Assembly: GCF_000311785.1 (NCBI RefSeq)
Contig: NZ_HE978542.1
Location: 140,178 to 204,177 of the forward strand
Length of the DNA stretch: 64,000 nt
Direction: 5' to 3'
Source: Brevibacillus massiliensis
Lineage (GTDB): Bacteria > Bacillota > Bacilli > Brevibacillales > Brevibacillaceae
The translations under genes and the position numbers were made by a program. Of this stretch, positions 34,479-43,530 are shown in pieces. How positions within the stretch are numbered: the first letter of the stretch is position 1; every line of letters starts with the position of its first letter. A model generated the notes under the pieces. The model saw only the letters and a program-made list of their open reading frames with translations, did no database searches and had not been told where the DNA came from.

Positions 34479-35516
34479 TCATCGCGTGACTTTCACGTAC
34501 ATCGCTTCCGTCAACAAAAACGAGATGGTTGATTCCGCCCCTTGATTGCCGTTCACGGAGCGCTCGCATAACGCATCGTAACAGCTGCCTTCCGCTTCGT
34601 TTACCATCGGAAGCCCCGCGTCATTTTCCCCGAAAAACCAGGCATGACATCTTTCCACAACCTGCCTGTATTCGGAAGAGCCCAGCACTTCATATGCTTT
34701 GGCCGCTGCCAGCGCAAGCTTCATCACGTCGATCGGCTGCTGGTCCCACATCGCCCGGTACTCCGCTGTGCACCATCCATGATTGCCCACAGGCCGGATC
34801 TGCTGCCGTTCATTCGTCATCACGCTGATCAAAAAGTCGAGACTCTCCTTGGCGATCGCAAGCAGATCGTCACGCTTCGTCACCTCATAGGCGCAAAACA
34901 TCCCCCAGGGCATGACCCCGTTGCCATAGGCGATGATCGGTTCAAACCAGTACCAGCCTGGCCGGCTGTGCATTCGGTACATATCCGCCATGTTCTGTGC
35001 CAATCTATTCACCACAGGCCCCAGATCCTCGCCAATTTGATGGCGGATCAGCAGGCTGCCAGCTGCCAGCGCGTACGCAAAGCCGCGGGGGTAGCGCAGC
35101 CGGCTGAGCTGTGGAAGCAATTTGTCGAGCATGCTTTTCACCGCAAGTTGGCGATCCGGATGCGGCAACTTCACCAGGCTGAGGGCACATGCCCAAAAAC
35201 AGCGGCCCAAACAGTCGTCAGAAGCGATTTCCTGCTCTTTGCTCCGGTCATAGGCGATATTATTGTGAAAATGCCCCTCGTCCGTCTGTACCCAAAGCAA
35301 AAACGCCAAATACGTATCGATCAGTGGAAGCAGCTGCTTTGCTTCCTCCTTGTCGACCAGGTCCAACCATTCGATGCACGCCCACAAAGCCCTTGCCTGA
35401 TCGTCTGTGCTGTACCCTTCTTTGCGGCGCGGGATCGATCCCACGCTGTGTTCCAAGATCCCCGTATCGTCGGTCATGCGCAGCAAATGGTGAAAGCTAA
35501 CGGAGGACGATCGCAT
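34479..35516 (-). CDS. Alpha/alpha-barrel glycosidase-like protein of the mannose operon
   Basis: 345 aa, apparently all helical, with Trp/Asp-rich motifs of six-hairpin glycosidases: EGYSTDDQARALWACIEW, ASDDCLGRCFWACA, YPRGFAYALAAGSLL, GWYWFEPIIAYGNGVMPW. Homologues are often fused to or adjacent to GT4 glycosyltransferases. Biochemical function is not known to me; a role in trimming or priming the glycan made by the GT4 is plausible. No signal peptide. It overlaps the GT4 gene by 20 bases, so their translation is probably coupled. Confidence 0.75.
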   Translation of the reverse strand: MRSSSVSFHHLLRMTDDTGILEHSVGSIPRRKEGYSTDDQARALWACIEWLDLVDKEEAKQLLPLIDTYLAFLLWVQTDEGHFHNNIAYDRSKEQEIASDDCLGRCFWACALSLVKLPHPDRQLAVKSMLDKLLPQLSRLRYPRGFAYALAAGSLLIRHQIGEDLGPVVNRLAQNMADMYRMHSRPGWYWFEPIIAYGNGVMPWGMFCAYEVTKRDDLLAIAKESLDFLISVMTNERQQIRPVGNHGWCTAEYRAMWDQQPIDVMKLALAAAKAYEVLGSSEYRQVVERCHAWFFGENDAGLPMVNEAEGSCYDALCERSVNGNQGAESTISFLLTEAMYVKVTR

Positions 35517-36654
35517 TGTCCTTTACCTCTGCAAACAGCGTAGCGTGCTGCCTGCCTACTTTTTGCCAGTGCAGTTCCCGGCCCAACTCCTCCATCCGTC
35601 CTTCCCATTTCGACAGTTCCTGTTCGTTGGCCAGCAAAGAGACAATCTTTTCGGCCCAAGCTTCATCATCACTGTAGCGAATCAGCAGTTCCGGATAACG
35701 GGAGAACAGATCTTGTGCATAGGAGTACGGAGTAGTCAGGACAGGACGACCCAGCCCTACGGCGTAAGCGAGCGTACCGCTTGTGATTTGCTGCATGCCC
35801 GGATACGGTGTAATGTACAGGTCACAGGCGGTGATGTGTTTGACAAGATTCCTTTCATCCATGTACTCATCAATCATCACGACGTGATCATCCAAATGGT
35901 TGGCGTTGATTTGAGCCAATAATTCTTCGCGGTATTTCTCTCCCTCCCATTTCCTGACTTCCGGATGGGTTTGTCCGACAATCGCGTACAGCACGTCAGG
36001 CACCCGTTTTACGATGTCGGGAAGTGTTTTGATAATCAGCTCAATCCCCTTGCCCCGATTTAACAAGCCAAACGTCATCATCACTTTCCGGCTGCTCCAC
36101 CCGAGCTCTTGTCGATACTGTTCTCTTTCCGCGTGCTGCGGCACGGGCGCGCCATGCGGGATAAAACAGATTTTTTCCACCGGAATTCCGAACGACTGGT
36201 GCAAAAAAGGAATTGCCTTCCGATTCATAACGATTATTTTTGTGCTTTTTTCGGCAATCTCCCGCTGAATCGAAGCGTACGGCGGCTGCGGATCTTCAAA
36301 GACGGTATGGAACGTCGTCACCAGAGGCTTTCTCAGATTCCTGACAAACTCCAGAATATACGCCCCGGCTTCTCCTCCAAATATCCCGAATTCGTGCTGC
36401 AGCGATACCACGTCCACCTCGGAGCGATTCAGCCTTCTCGCCATTTTGGCATACTCTTCCTTGCTGTTGCGTGCAAGCGGCAAAAGCGAGGGATCCGGGC
36501 TGCCCACATCCTCTTCACCGCTCGAGATGACAACCACTTTGTCTGTGCCGCTCCATTGATTCTCCTGGCTTAGTGCCTGCCGCAGATGAAACGTATAGGT
36601 GGCCAGGCCGCATTTCTTTGGGACATACGTACTTACATAAGCAACCCGTGTCAA
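35497..36654 (-). CDS. GT4-family glycosyltransferase
   Basis: 385 aa retaining glycosyltransferase with GT-B fold. The acceptor half starts VAYVSTYVPKKCGLATYTFH and contains VDVVSLQHEFGIFGG. The donor half contains MTFGLLNRGKGIELIIK and the family E-x7-E-like region PYPGMQQITSGTLAYAVGLG. It probably uses GDP-mannose made by the operon. The start is a TTG whose last bases overlap the upstream TGA (TTGA), so translation is coupled. No membrane segment is seen. Confidence 0.88.
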   Translation of the reverse strand: MTRVAYVSTYVPKKCGLATYTFHLRQALSQENQWSGTDKVVVISSGEEDVGSPDPSLLPLARNSKEEYAKMARRLNRSEVDVVSLQHEFGIFGGEAGAYILEFVRNLRKPLVTTFHTVFEDPQPPYASIQREIAEKSTKIIVMNRKAIPFLHQSFGIPVEKICFIPHGAPVPQHAEREQYRQELGWSSRKVMMTFGLLNRGKGIELIIKTLPDIVKRVPDVLYAIVGQTHPEVRKWEGEKYREELLAQINANHLDDHVVMIDEYMDERNLVKHITACDLYITPYPGMQQITSGTLAYAVGLGRPVLTTPYSYAQDLFSRYPELLIRYSDDEAWAEKIVSLLANEQELSKWEGRMEELGRELHWQKVGRQHATLFAEVKDNAIVLR

Positions 36655-37691
36655 GCCTGCATCACATCCGTTCGATTCACGACAGCCTCATGCAGAATCT
36701 GCTTGGAGCCGAGTTCCAAATCGTAGCCGAAAATGCAGTTTTTTAATTGCGTGGCGTCGTTCACCATGCAGCGGTTCCACATGATCGTCTCCGAGCAGCG
36801 GACACTGCTGCCGATCTTGCAGTCGTCTCCAATGACAGCGAACGGCCCGATGACAGAACGGTCTCCGATCTGTACGCCGTCGCCAATCAACACGGGAGGC
36901 ACGAACAAAACCCCTTTGCCAATGCGGCAGCGTTCCCCCATCCAGATCCCTGATCCGGTTTCTCTTCCCGGGATCCCGAGCCGCAGGTGCCGGTTCAAAA
37001 TATCCCAGTGAATCTTTCGGTATCTGTCTTTGGTTCCCATATCAGCCCAGTAACCGCTGATCACCTGTCCGTATATCCCCACTTCCTGCTCGATCAACAG
37101 CGGAAAAGTCTCCCGTTCAATCGATACCTCCCGATGATCGGGGATATAGCGCAAAACTTCTTTTTCCATCACGTAGATGCCCGCGTTGATCCTGCGCGAA
37201 GGCGCTTCTTCCAAACGGGGTTTTTCTACAAAACAAAGGATGCGGCCGCTCATATCCTGATTCACCACACCGTATTGAGTGGGATCCTCCACCTCTGTCA
37301 GGCCGATGGTCACCCCCCCGCCATGCTGCAAATGGAATTCGACCAGCTTCGGAAGGTCGATTTCATGTATGATATCGGCATTCACCACAATAAACCTGTC
37401 ATCGAGAAGCGCTTCGGCGTTTTTAATCGCCCCTGCAGTCCCCCGGGGCGTATCCTCCACGGCGTATTCGATATGGACTCCCCATTTTCGTCCATCGCCA
37501 AAATAATGTCGAATCAGTTCGGAATAGTGCTTTACGGCAATCACGAAACGATCCATTCCCTGCCGTTTCATGTGAATGATGAGATGTTCCAGCCAAGGCC
37601 GGTTGGCCACAAGAGCCATTGGTTTCGGAAGATTCTCCGTCAAAGGCCGCAATCTTGTACCTAATCCTCCAGCTAGCAACAGGGCATTCAT
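36651..37691 (-). CDS. Mannose-1-phosphate guanylyltransferase-like nucleotidyltransferase
   Basis: 346 aa. The N-terminal nucleotidyltransferase has the signature GGLGTRLRPLTENLPKPM, then VNADIIHEID, and IVMEKEVLRYIP-like segments. The C-terminal ~100 residues form a left-handed beta-helix (RCRIGKGVLFVPPVLIGDGV, IGPFAVIGDDCKIG). Context with manA and a phosphomannomutase favours GTP and mannose-1-phosphate as substrates, though glucose-1-phosphate use cannot be excluded. It opens the operon, with GGAGGAGAAGGAG upstream. Confidence 0.85.
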   Translation of the reverse strand: MNALLLAGGLGTRLRPLTENLPKPMALVANRPWLEHLIIHMKRQGMDRFVIAVKHYSELIRHYFGDGRKWGVHIEYAVEDTPRGTAGAIKNAEALLDDRFIVVNADIIHEIDLPKLVEFHLQHGGGVTIGLTEVEDPTQYGVVNQDMSGRILCFVEKPRLEEAPSRRINAGIYVMEKEVLRYIPDHREVSIERETFPLLIEQEVGIYGQVISGYWADMGTKDRYRKIHWDILNRHLRLGIPGRETGSGIWMGERCRIGKGVLFVPPVLIGDGVQIGDRSVIGPFAVIGDDCKIGSSVRCSETIMWNRCMVNDATQLKNCIFGYDLELGSKQILHEAVVNRTDVMQA

Positions 37692-38003
37692 AATTCTCCT
37701 TCTCCTCCCTTAATGCAAAATTGAATGAAAAAAAGAAGCACTGTTCCAACTTAAGACTCTCATCCAAAGTAAGTTCAATCCTTCTGTTTCATAAAATTTT
37801 CATTTTCAGGAAATAGAAAGTGAAATTAGGAATGAACCTGCCCATCACTCTCCTTCAGCCTATGTATTAGCACTCAAATATGATTGCTGCTAAAAAATAC
37901 TATAAATAAAATTGTCCCAACAATCAAGTAATAAACTGTAAACAATATAAACAAAGCCAGCATTGCACGGCGAACCCCGGCCGGCGATGGCTGGCTTCAT
38001 CAG
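37692..38003. promoter_or_regulatory. A/T-rich intergenic region upstream of mannose operon
   Basis: 312 bases without a gene, clearly richer in A and T than the surroundings. It must hold the mannose-operon promoter on the minus strand, but I see no single convincing -35/-10 pair. The end next to 38004 carries a hairpin (separate entry). Confidence 0.4.
37953..37997 (-). terminator. Probable terminator of the stalk/PrcB gene
   Basis: AGCCAGC (minus strand) pairs with GCTGGCT around a GC-rich inner stem, followed by TTGTTTAT. The T tract is interrupted, so strength is uncertain. Confidence 0.5.
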
Positions 38004-38789
38004 TTATTTGACAGCTGACGGCACTTTTTCGGCAAACAGCGGCCCTCCGGTATCCGCATCCACAAAGACTACAGTGGCGTACGGCACAAGTTCGGCTCTG
38101 CCGACCAGATAGGGGTAGCTGATCACCTGCGGGTACATCATGCCCGGCTGCGGTTTGGTCAGCCTGACGTAGACGAACAACTGCTCCCAGCTTTGGTCCT
38201 GCCTGACAATCTCCAGTCCGTACCCAGGGTGGGGAACCTCCCCGCGGGCGATTACATAGAGCCCTCCCTTTTTATGAACGCCCTTCTCCCGTTTCACCTG
38301 TTCCACGAAAGCCCGTTCTTCATCCGTGAGGGATTCGGGGGAAACGGTGAAAAAACCCTTCGACTGTGCTGGTGCGGCGATGGATATCGCAGCATTCGCG
38401 GCGTCCCATTTTACCTGATAGGCGAGCCGCTCCAGCGTCCAGCGCAGCGGCAGGTACACCAGCCCGTCCTTGGTCACGGCCCCCTGGTCAATCGGGGTCC
38501 AGTCGGAGCCGGTTCGCACCTGGCCCTCGTCCGGTTTAAACTGGATCGTCTGTCCGCCTCCCGCTGTCAGGCGAAGAATCCCCTGCTCTGTGGCAGTACT
38601 GCCATTCACCAAAACAGCCAGATCATCGGCGGCGATCATGGTCCGATCTTGCAGCATGGCAAGCTCATGTTTCACTGCGAACGGCTGGTTGTCTACCCGG
38701 ATGGTCACATTGGCTGCCTGTACGGCAGCGGCAGAAGCTGTCATCAAGCCAAGCCCGAGGATGAGCGCCATGAACGATCGTCTCTTCAT
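38004..38789 (-). CDS. Exported stalk-domain protein with PrcB-like C terminus
   Basis: 261 aa with a signal peptide (residues 1-25, ...AAAVQAANV). Residues about 27-135 resemble copper amine oxidase N-terminal stalk domains (DRTMIAADDLAVLVNGS, LVYLPLRWTLERLAYQVKWD). The C-terminal half resembles the PrcB protease-complex subunit domain (GLYVIARGEVPHPGYGLEIV, YPQVISYPYLVG). It is likely at the cell surface with an unknown role. GAAAGGGG precedes the ATG. It shares the stalk domain type with the 4073-5701 gene. Confidence 0.8.
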   Translation of the reverse strand: MKRRSFMALILGLGLMTASAAAVQAANVTIRVDNQPFAVKHELAMLQDRTMIAADDLAVLVNGSTATEQGILRLTAGGGQTIQFKPDEGQVRTGSDWTPIDQGAVTKDGLVYLPLRWTLERLAYQVKWDAANAAISIAAPAQSKGFFTVSPESLTDEERAFVEQVKREKGVHKKGGLYVIARGEVPHPGYGLEIVRQDQSWEQLFVYVRLTKPQPGMMYPQVISYPYLVGRAELVPYATVVFVDADTGGPLFAEKVPSAVK

Positions 38790-38867
38790 TTCGTCTGCCC
38801 CTTTCGCAGGTTTCGTCTGTTATCCCTATAGACTCTTCCCCTGCGAAAAATGTTTCATCCATCCGGC

Positions 38868-39833
38868 TTATTGATAGAGATGGCAGGCGGCAAAATGCTG
38901 CGGCGCCACCTCCAGCCAGTCCGGTTTCCGTTCGGAGCAGACCGGTTTGGCGACCGGACACCGCGTCCGAAATACACAGCCGCTTGGCGGAATGACCGGG
39001 CTTGGCACATCGCCCTGGATGATGATCCGCTCACGCTCCCGTTCAAGATCAGGGTCGGGAACCGGAATGGCCGACAGCAGCGCCTGGGTATACGGGTGCT
39101 TGGGGTCTTGATAGAGCCGCTCACTGGTGGTCAGCTCTACCAGATTGCCCAGATACATCACGCCGATCCGGTCGCTGATGTGTTTCACCATGGCCAAGTC
39201 GTGGGCAATGAACAAGTAGGTCAGGTTCTGTTCCCGCTGAAGTTGTTTCATCAGATTTACGACCTGTGCCTGAACCGATACGTCGAGCGCCGAGATCGGT
39301 TCGTCGGCGATGATAAATTCGGGCTCGACGGCCAGAGCGCGGGCGATCCCGATCCGCTGCCGCTGGCCGCCGCTAAATTCGTGGGGAAAGCGGTTGGCGT
39401 GCTCCTTGCGCAATCCGACCAGCTCCAGCATGTCGTAGACCCGCTGCAGCCGCTGCCTGCCCTTGTACATGTCGTTCAGATACAGCCCTTCGGCGATGAT
39501 GTCGGCCACGGTCATCCGCGGGTTTAACGAGGCATACGGGTCCTGGAAGATCATCTGCATCCTTCGCATCAAGGACTTGCCTTCCCTTGATTTGTCCGTA
39601 TGCACATTGTGGCCGTCGTAGAGCACTTCGCCCGAGGTTGGCTGATAAAGGCCGATAATCGTGCGTCCCGTCGTAGATTTGCCGCAGCCCGATTCCCCGA
39701 CAAGCCCGAATGTCTCCCCCTGGTAAATGTCAAAGGAGATGTCATTCGCTGCCCGCAAAAGAAGCCCTTTGCCGATCGTAAAGTGTTTGTGCAGCCGTTT
39801 TACCTCTACCAGCTTTTTTCTTTCCACGGGCAA
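38868..39833 (-). CDS. oppF: Oligopeptide ABC transporter ATP-binding protein F
   Basis: 321 aa. Walker A is GESGCGKSTTGR, the signature is FSGGQRQRIGIARAL, Walker B is PEFIIADEPISALD. The C-terminal oligopeptide-transporter extension has four-cysteine Fe-S-type spacing (CVFRTRCPVAKPVC...C). It is the partner of OppD and the last gene of this B-C-D-A-F operon, 13 bases after the binding protein gene. Confidence 0.93.
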   Translation of the reverse strand: MPVERKKLVEVKRLHKHFTIGKGLLLRAANDISFDIYQGETFGLVGESGCGKSTTGRTIIGLYQPTSGEVLYDGHNVHTDKSREGKSLMRRMQMIFQDPYASLNPRMTVADIIAEGLYLNDMYKGRQRLQRVYDMLELVGLRKEHANRFPHEFSGGQRQRIGIARALAVEPEFIIADEPISALDVSVQAQVVNLMKQLQREQNLTYLFIAHDLAMVKHISDRIGVMYLGNLVELTTSERLYQDPKHPYTQALLSAIPVPDPDLERERERIIIQGDVPSPVIPPSGCVFRTRCPVAKPVCSERKPDWLEVAPQHFAACHLYQ

Positions 39834-39846
39834 ATACCCCCAAACG

Positions 39847-41502
39847 TCAATTCATGTCGGCCCACTTCAGATCCATGTAGCCGAGCGGATGTCTGACCAC
39901 GCCTGTCACATTGTCCTGCTGCAGGTACGCTTTCGTATAGAAGTACAGCGGCATGAACGGCGATTCATCCAGCAGGATCTTTTCCGCCTCGTGCATCATC
40001 TGGAAGCGCTTTGCGACATCCGGTTCGTTGTAAGCATCTTTGATCAGCTTGTCGTACTGTGCGTTGCTCCAGCCAGTGCGGTTCATCCCGTTGCCGGTCT
40101 GGTAGCCGTCGAGCGCGTTGATCGGATCGCCGAAGTCAGGCAGGAACGAGGAGCGGGACATCATCAATTTGCCTGCCTTCTGATCAGCCTGCAGCACTTT
40201 CCATTCCATGTTGTGCAGCTTTACTTCAACGCCCAGGTTTTCCTTGATCATTTCCTGCAGCGCCTGTGCCACCCGTTGGTGGCTGGTGCCGTCGTTGTAG
40301 GTGATCGTCACCTCGGGCAAAGTGGTCCAGCCTTCTTCACTCATGCCTTTTTCCAGCAGTTTTTTCGCTTCCGCCGGGTCAAACTTGATCAGATCGCCGC
40401 CAACGGTGCGGAAGTCGCCGCCGGCTGGGTCGGCATAACCGTATGAGACAAACCCGTAAGCCGGCTTTTCATGTGTCTTCGTCACGTAATCGACCAGCTT
40501 TTGCCGGTCAATCGCCATGTTGAATGCCTTGCGGATGTTGGCGTTGGTAAACGGCTTCATGTTGACGTTGTAGCGGTAGTAGTAAATGCCGCCGCGGTCT
40601 TCCACCTTTATCTTCCCTTCGGCAAACAACTGTTCGCTCACGTCGGCGGGAACTTCGGATGTCGCGCTCAATTCGCCGTTTTGGTACATCTGGTACTCCG
40701 TGTTGGCGTCTTTCACCATTTTCCAGACGATACCGTCCAGCTTCACGTTGGCGGCATCCCAGTAGTTCTCGTTTTTCTCCATTTTCAGCTCGCTGTCGTG
40801 GGCCCAGGAAGTGATTTTAAACGGACCGTTGGACAGGATCGTAGCGGCTTCTCCCGCCCAATTGGGGTTGCTCTCCACAGTGGCTTTGTGCACCGGGAAA
40901 AACGCCGGATTGGCTGCCATCTGGATCAGCCAGGAGGCGGGCTGTTTCAGCTGTACAACGAGTGTTTTGTCGTCTTTGGCCGTCACCTTGACGTCTTCGA
41001 TTTTGCCCTTTCCGGAGTTGAACTCTTCGGCGCCTTCGATGACGTACGCCAATGAAGCGGCGGGCGAGGAGACGGCCGGGTCGACCAGGCGCTTCCAGGC
41101 GTACTCAAAATCATGGGCCGTTACCGGATCGCCGTTGGACCACTTGGCATCGTCGCGAATGTTGAACGTGTAAGTCTTCTGGTCATCGGAAATGGTCCAA
41201 TCCTTGGCCATGCCCGGGATGGGATTGTGATCCTGCCCGAGGCGGGTCAGGCCTTCCATCGAGTTGGTCAGAATGTTGTAGGAGTAGTCGTCAAAACCGA
41301 TCGGCGGATCAAGCGAAGTAGGTTCATCCCCGTTGTTATAGACAAAAATCTTGGGGCCCTTCTGCTCTTCCTTCGGCTGTTCCGCCGCCGGCTGCCCCGT
41401 TCCCTGGTCTTGCGGCTGCGGTTGGCTGGAGGACGTACAGCCCGCCAGCATCATGGAAACAGCCAAAGCACTGCTAAACAAGACAGACGCCATCTTTTTC
41501 AT
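39847..41502 (-). CDS. oppA: Oligopeptide-binding lipoprotein
   Basis: 551 aa extracellular solute-binding protein of family 5. The lipobox MMLAGCTSS (Cys22) anchors it to the membrane. The N-terminal lobe has YNNGDEPTSLDPPIGFD and the family signature SNGDPVTAHDFEYAWKRLVD. It feeds peptides to the OppBC channel. It sits between oppD and oppF with about 80 bases before it, which may allow separate control of its level. Confidence 0.94.
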   Translation of the reverse strand: MKKMASVLFSSALAVSMMLAGCTSSSQPQPQDQGTGQPAAEQPKEEQKGPKIFVYNNGDEPTSLDPPIGFDDYSYNILTNSMEGLTRLGQDHNPIPGMAKDWTISDDQKTYTFNIRDDAKWSNGDPVTAHDFEYAWKRLVDPAVSSPAASLAYVIEGAEEFNSGKGKIEDVKVTAKDDKTLVVQLKQPASWLIQMAANPAFFPVHKATVESNPNWAGEAATILSNGPFKITSWAHDSELKMEKNENYWDAANVKLDGIVWKMVKDANTEYQMYQNGELSATSEVPADVSEQLFAEGKIKVEDRGGIYYYRYNVNMKPFTNANIRKAFNMAIDRQKLVDYVTKTHEKPAYGFVSYGYADPAGGDFRTVGGDLIKFDPAEAKKLLEKGMSEEGWTTLPEVTITYNDGTSHQRVAQALQEMIKENLGVEVKLHNMEWKVLQADQKAGKLMMSRSSFLPDFGDPINALDGYQTGNGMNRTGWSNAQYDKLIKDAYNEPDVAKRFQMMHEAEKILLDESPFMPLYFYTKAYLQQDNVTGVVRHPLGYMDLKWADMN

Positions 41503-41582
41503 GAATATTCCCCCTTGAATGATGGTAGTAAATACTCAGACTTCCCTTTCCCTCACCACCCTCTTTCACGAACATCTCAGCC

Positions 41583-42599
41583 CTATAATCCGGTGGCCGC
41601 CCTGAGCGTGTACTTGACTGTCTTGGCTCGCGGATCTTGCAGCCAGCAGGCCACCGTGTGCTGATCGTCAAACGCACTTGCCGCAGGCTGATGATGGCGG
41701 CAAACCTCCAGCGCCCAGTCGCAGCGGGCGACGAAAGCACACCCCGCAGGCGGTGAAAACAGGTCGGGCGGCGTCCCCGGGATCGGCGTAAGCGGCATGT
41801 TGCGGTCGCTGTCCAGCCTGGGCATCGAGGCGAGCAGCCCCTTCGTGTAAGGATGCTGCGGATTGTAGAAAATCTCGCGAACCGGTGCGGATTCCACCAC
41901 TTTGCCGGCGTACATCACGCTTACCCGGTCGGCGATTTTGGCGACGACGCCGAGATCGTGCGTGATGATGATGATCGACACGCCCGTCTTTTTTTGAATC
42001 TGTTTGAACAGGTCGACGATTTGCGCCTGTATCGTCACATCCAGCGCAGTCGTCGGCTCGTCGGCAATCAGAATTGCCGGCTTGCAGACCAGGGCAATCG
42101 CAATCATGATGCGCTGCCTCATCCCGCCGCTGAATTGGTGCAGGTACTGCTTCAACCGGCTCTCCGGATTGGCGATCCCCACGAGGGTGAGGATCTCGAT
42201 CGCCTGCTCCCGCGCCTCTCTGCGGGATATTCCCTGATGTCGGATGATGCCTTCCATGATCTGCTCGCCGATCGTGATCGTCGGATTGAGTGCGGTCATG
42301 GCGTCCTGAAAGATCATCGAAATCTCTTTTCCCCTGATCTTGCGCATCTCCTGTTCGGTGAGAGTGGTCAGCTCCCGTCCCTTCAACCGGATGCTTCCCG
42401 ATTTGATCTTGCCGATGTGTTCGGGGACGAGCCGCATGATGCTCTTCGCCGTCACGCTCTTGCCGCAGCCAGACTCGCCGACGATCGCCAGCGTCTCCCC
42501 CTCGCTCAAGGCGAGGCTCACCCCCCGTACCGCCTTCACTTCGCCGCCGTGAGTCTGGAAGGTCACGTGCAGATCTTCTACCTCCAGCAGTTTCCCCAT
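41583..42599 (-). CDS. oppD: Oligopeptide ABC transporter ATP-binding protein D
   Basis: 338 aa. Walker A GESGCGKSVTAK, signature FSGGMRQRIMIAIAL, Walker B PAILIADEPTTALD, and the C-terminal extension CAFVARCDWALEVC. It energises import with OppF. Seven bases after oppC; same operon. Confidence 0.94.
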   Translation of the reverse strand: MGKLLEVEDLHVTFQTHGGEVKAVRGVSLALSEGETLAIVGESGCGKSVTAKSIMRLVPEHIGKIKSGSIRLKGRELTTLTEQEMRKIRGKEISMIFQDAMTALNPTITIGEQIMEGIIRHQGISRREAREQAIEILTLVGIANPESRLKQYLHQFSGGMRQRIMIAIALVCKPAILIADEPTTALDVTIQAQIVDLFKQIQKKTGVSIIIITHDLGVVAKIADRVSVMYAGKVVESAPVREIFYNPQHPYTKGLLASMPRLDSDRNMPLTPIPGTPPDLFSPPAGCAFVARCDWALEVCRHHQPAASAFDDQHTVACWLQDPRAKTVKYTLRAATGL

Positions 42600-42605
42600 T
42601 CTTCT

Positions 42606-43526
42606 CTACCTCCTTTGCTTCGGATCAAATGCGTCTTGGAGTCCGTCACCTAGCACGTTGAAGGCAAGCATCGTGATCGAGATAAAGAAAGCCGGGAAAA
42701 ACAGCCGCCACCAGTGTCCGGAGAGGATCGTCGGCAGCCCGTCGTTGGCCATGACTCCCCAACTGGCCAGCGGCGCCTGAACGCCGAGACCCAGAAAGCT
42801 CAAGAAGGCCTCGGCAAAAATAGCCGTAGGTACGGTAAACGTAATCTGCACGATGATGATGCTGAGCGTGTTGGGCAGCAGATGGCGCCTGATAATGTAC
42901 CCCGCCTTCGCTCCCATGATCCGCGCCGCCAGGACGTACTCGGAGTTCTTCAACTGCAGCACCTGACCGCGCACGATTCGCGCCATGCCGAGCCAGCCTG
43001 TCGCGCTGAGCGCCACGATGATCGTCAAGAGCCCCGGGCCCATCACCACCATCAACAGGATGACGACCAGCAAGTACGGAACCCCGTAGAGGATGTCGAC
43101 AATCCGCATCATGATATTGTCAGCCCGGCCGCCGAGGTAGCCGGAGAAACCGCCGTAGACGACGCCGATCCCGAAGTCGATCAACGCCGCTGTCACGCCG
43201 ATAAAGAGCGAGATGCGGGCGCCAAACCAGATCCGCGAAAACACGTCCCGGCCCAGTTCGTCGGTTCCGAACCAATGCTCCCCCGAGGGTGGCTGATTGC
43301 CGTTGATGAGCGACTGATCAGAATAGCTGTAGGGCGAGATGACGGAGCCGAGGATCGCCATGATCATCATCAGGAGAATGATGAACAGTCCCGCCATCGC
43401 CAGCTTGTTTTTGCGCAGCCGTATCCAGGCTTCCTGCCAAAAGGAGAGCCTTGGCCTGACGATCTCTTCGCTGTTTAGATTTTCTTTTTTCATCGGGATA
43501 AACAGTTCGTTCGGCACACTGCTCAT
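42606..43526 (-). CDS. oppC: Oligopeptide ABC transporter permease C
   Basis: 306 aa with six transmembrane segments. The N-terminal OppC domain (FWQEAWIRLRKNKLAMAGLF) is present, as is the EAA loop AARIMGAKAGYIIRRHLLPN that docks to the ATPases. It follows oppB by 4 bases. Confidence 0.94.
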   Translation of the reverse strand: MSSVPNELFIPMKKENLNSEEIVRPRLSFWQEAWIRLRKNKLAMAGLFIILLMMIMAILGSVISPYSYSDQSLINGNQPPSGEHWFGTDELGRDVFSRIWFGARISLFIGVTAALIDFGIGVVYGGFSGYLGGRADNIMMRIVDILYGVPYLLVVILLMVVMGPGLLTIIVALSATGWLGMARIVRGQVLQLKNSEYVLAARIMGAKAGYIIRRHLLPNTLSIIIVQITFTVPTAIFAEAFLSFLGLGVQAPLASWGVMANDGLPTILSGHWWRLFFPAFFISITMLAFNVLGDGLQDAFDPKQRR

Positions 43527-43530
43527 GCGG

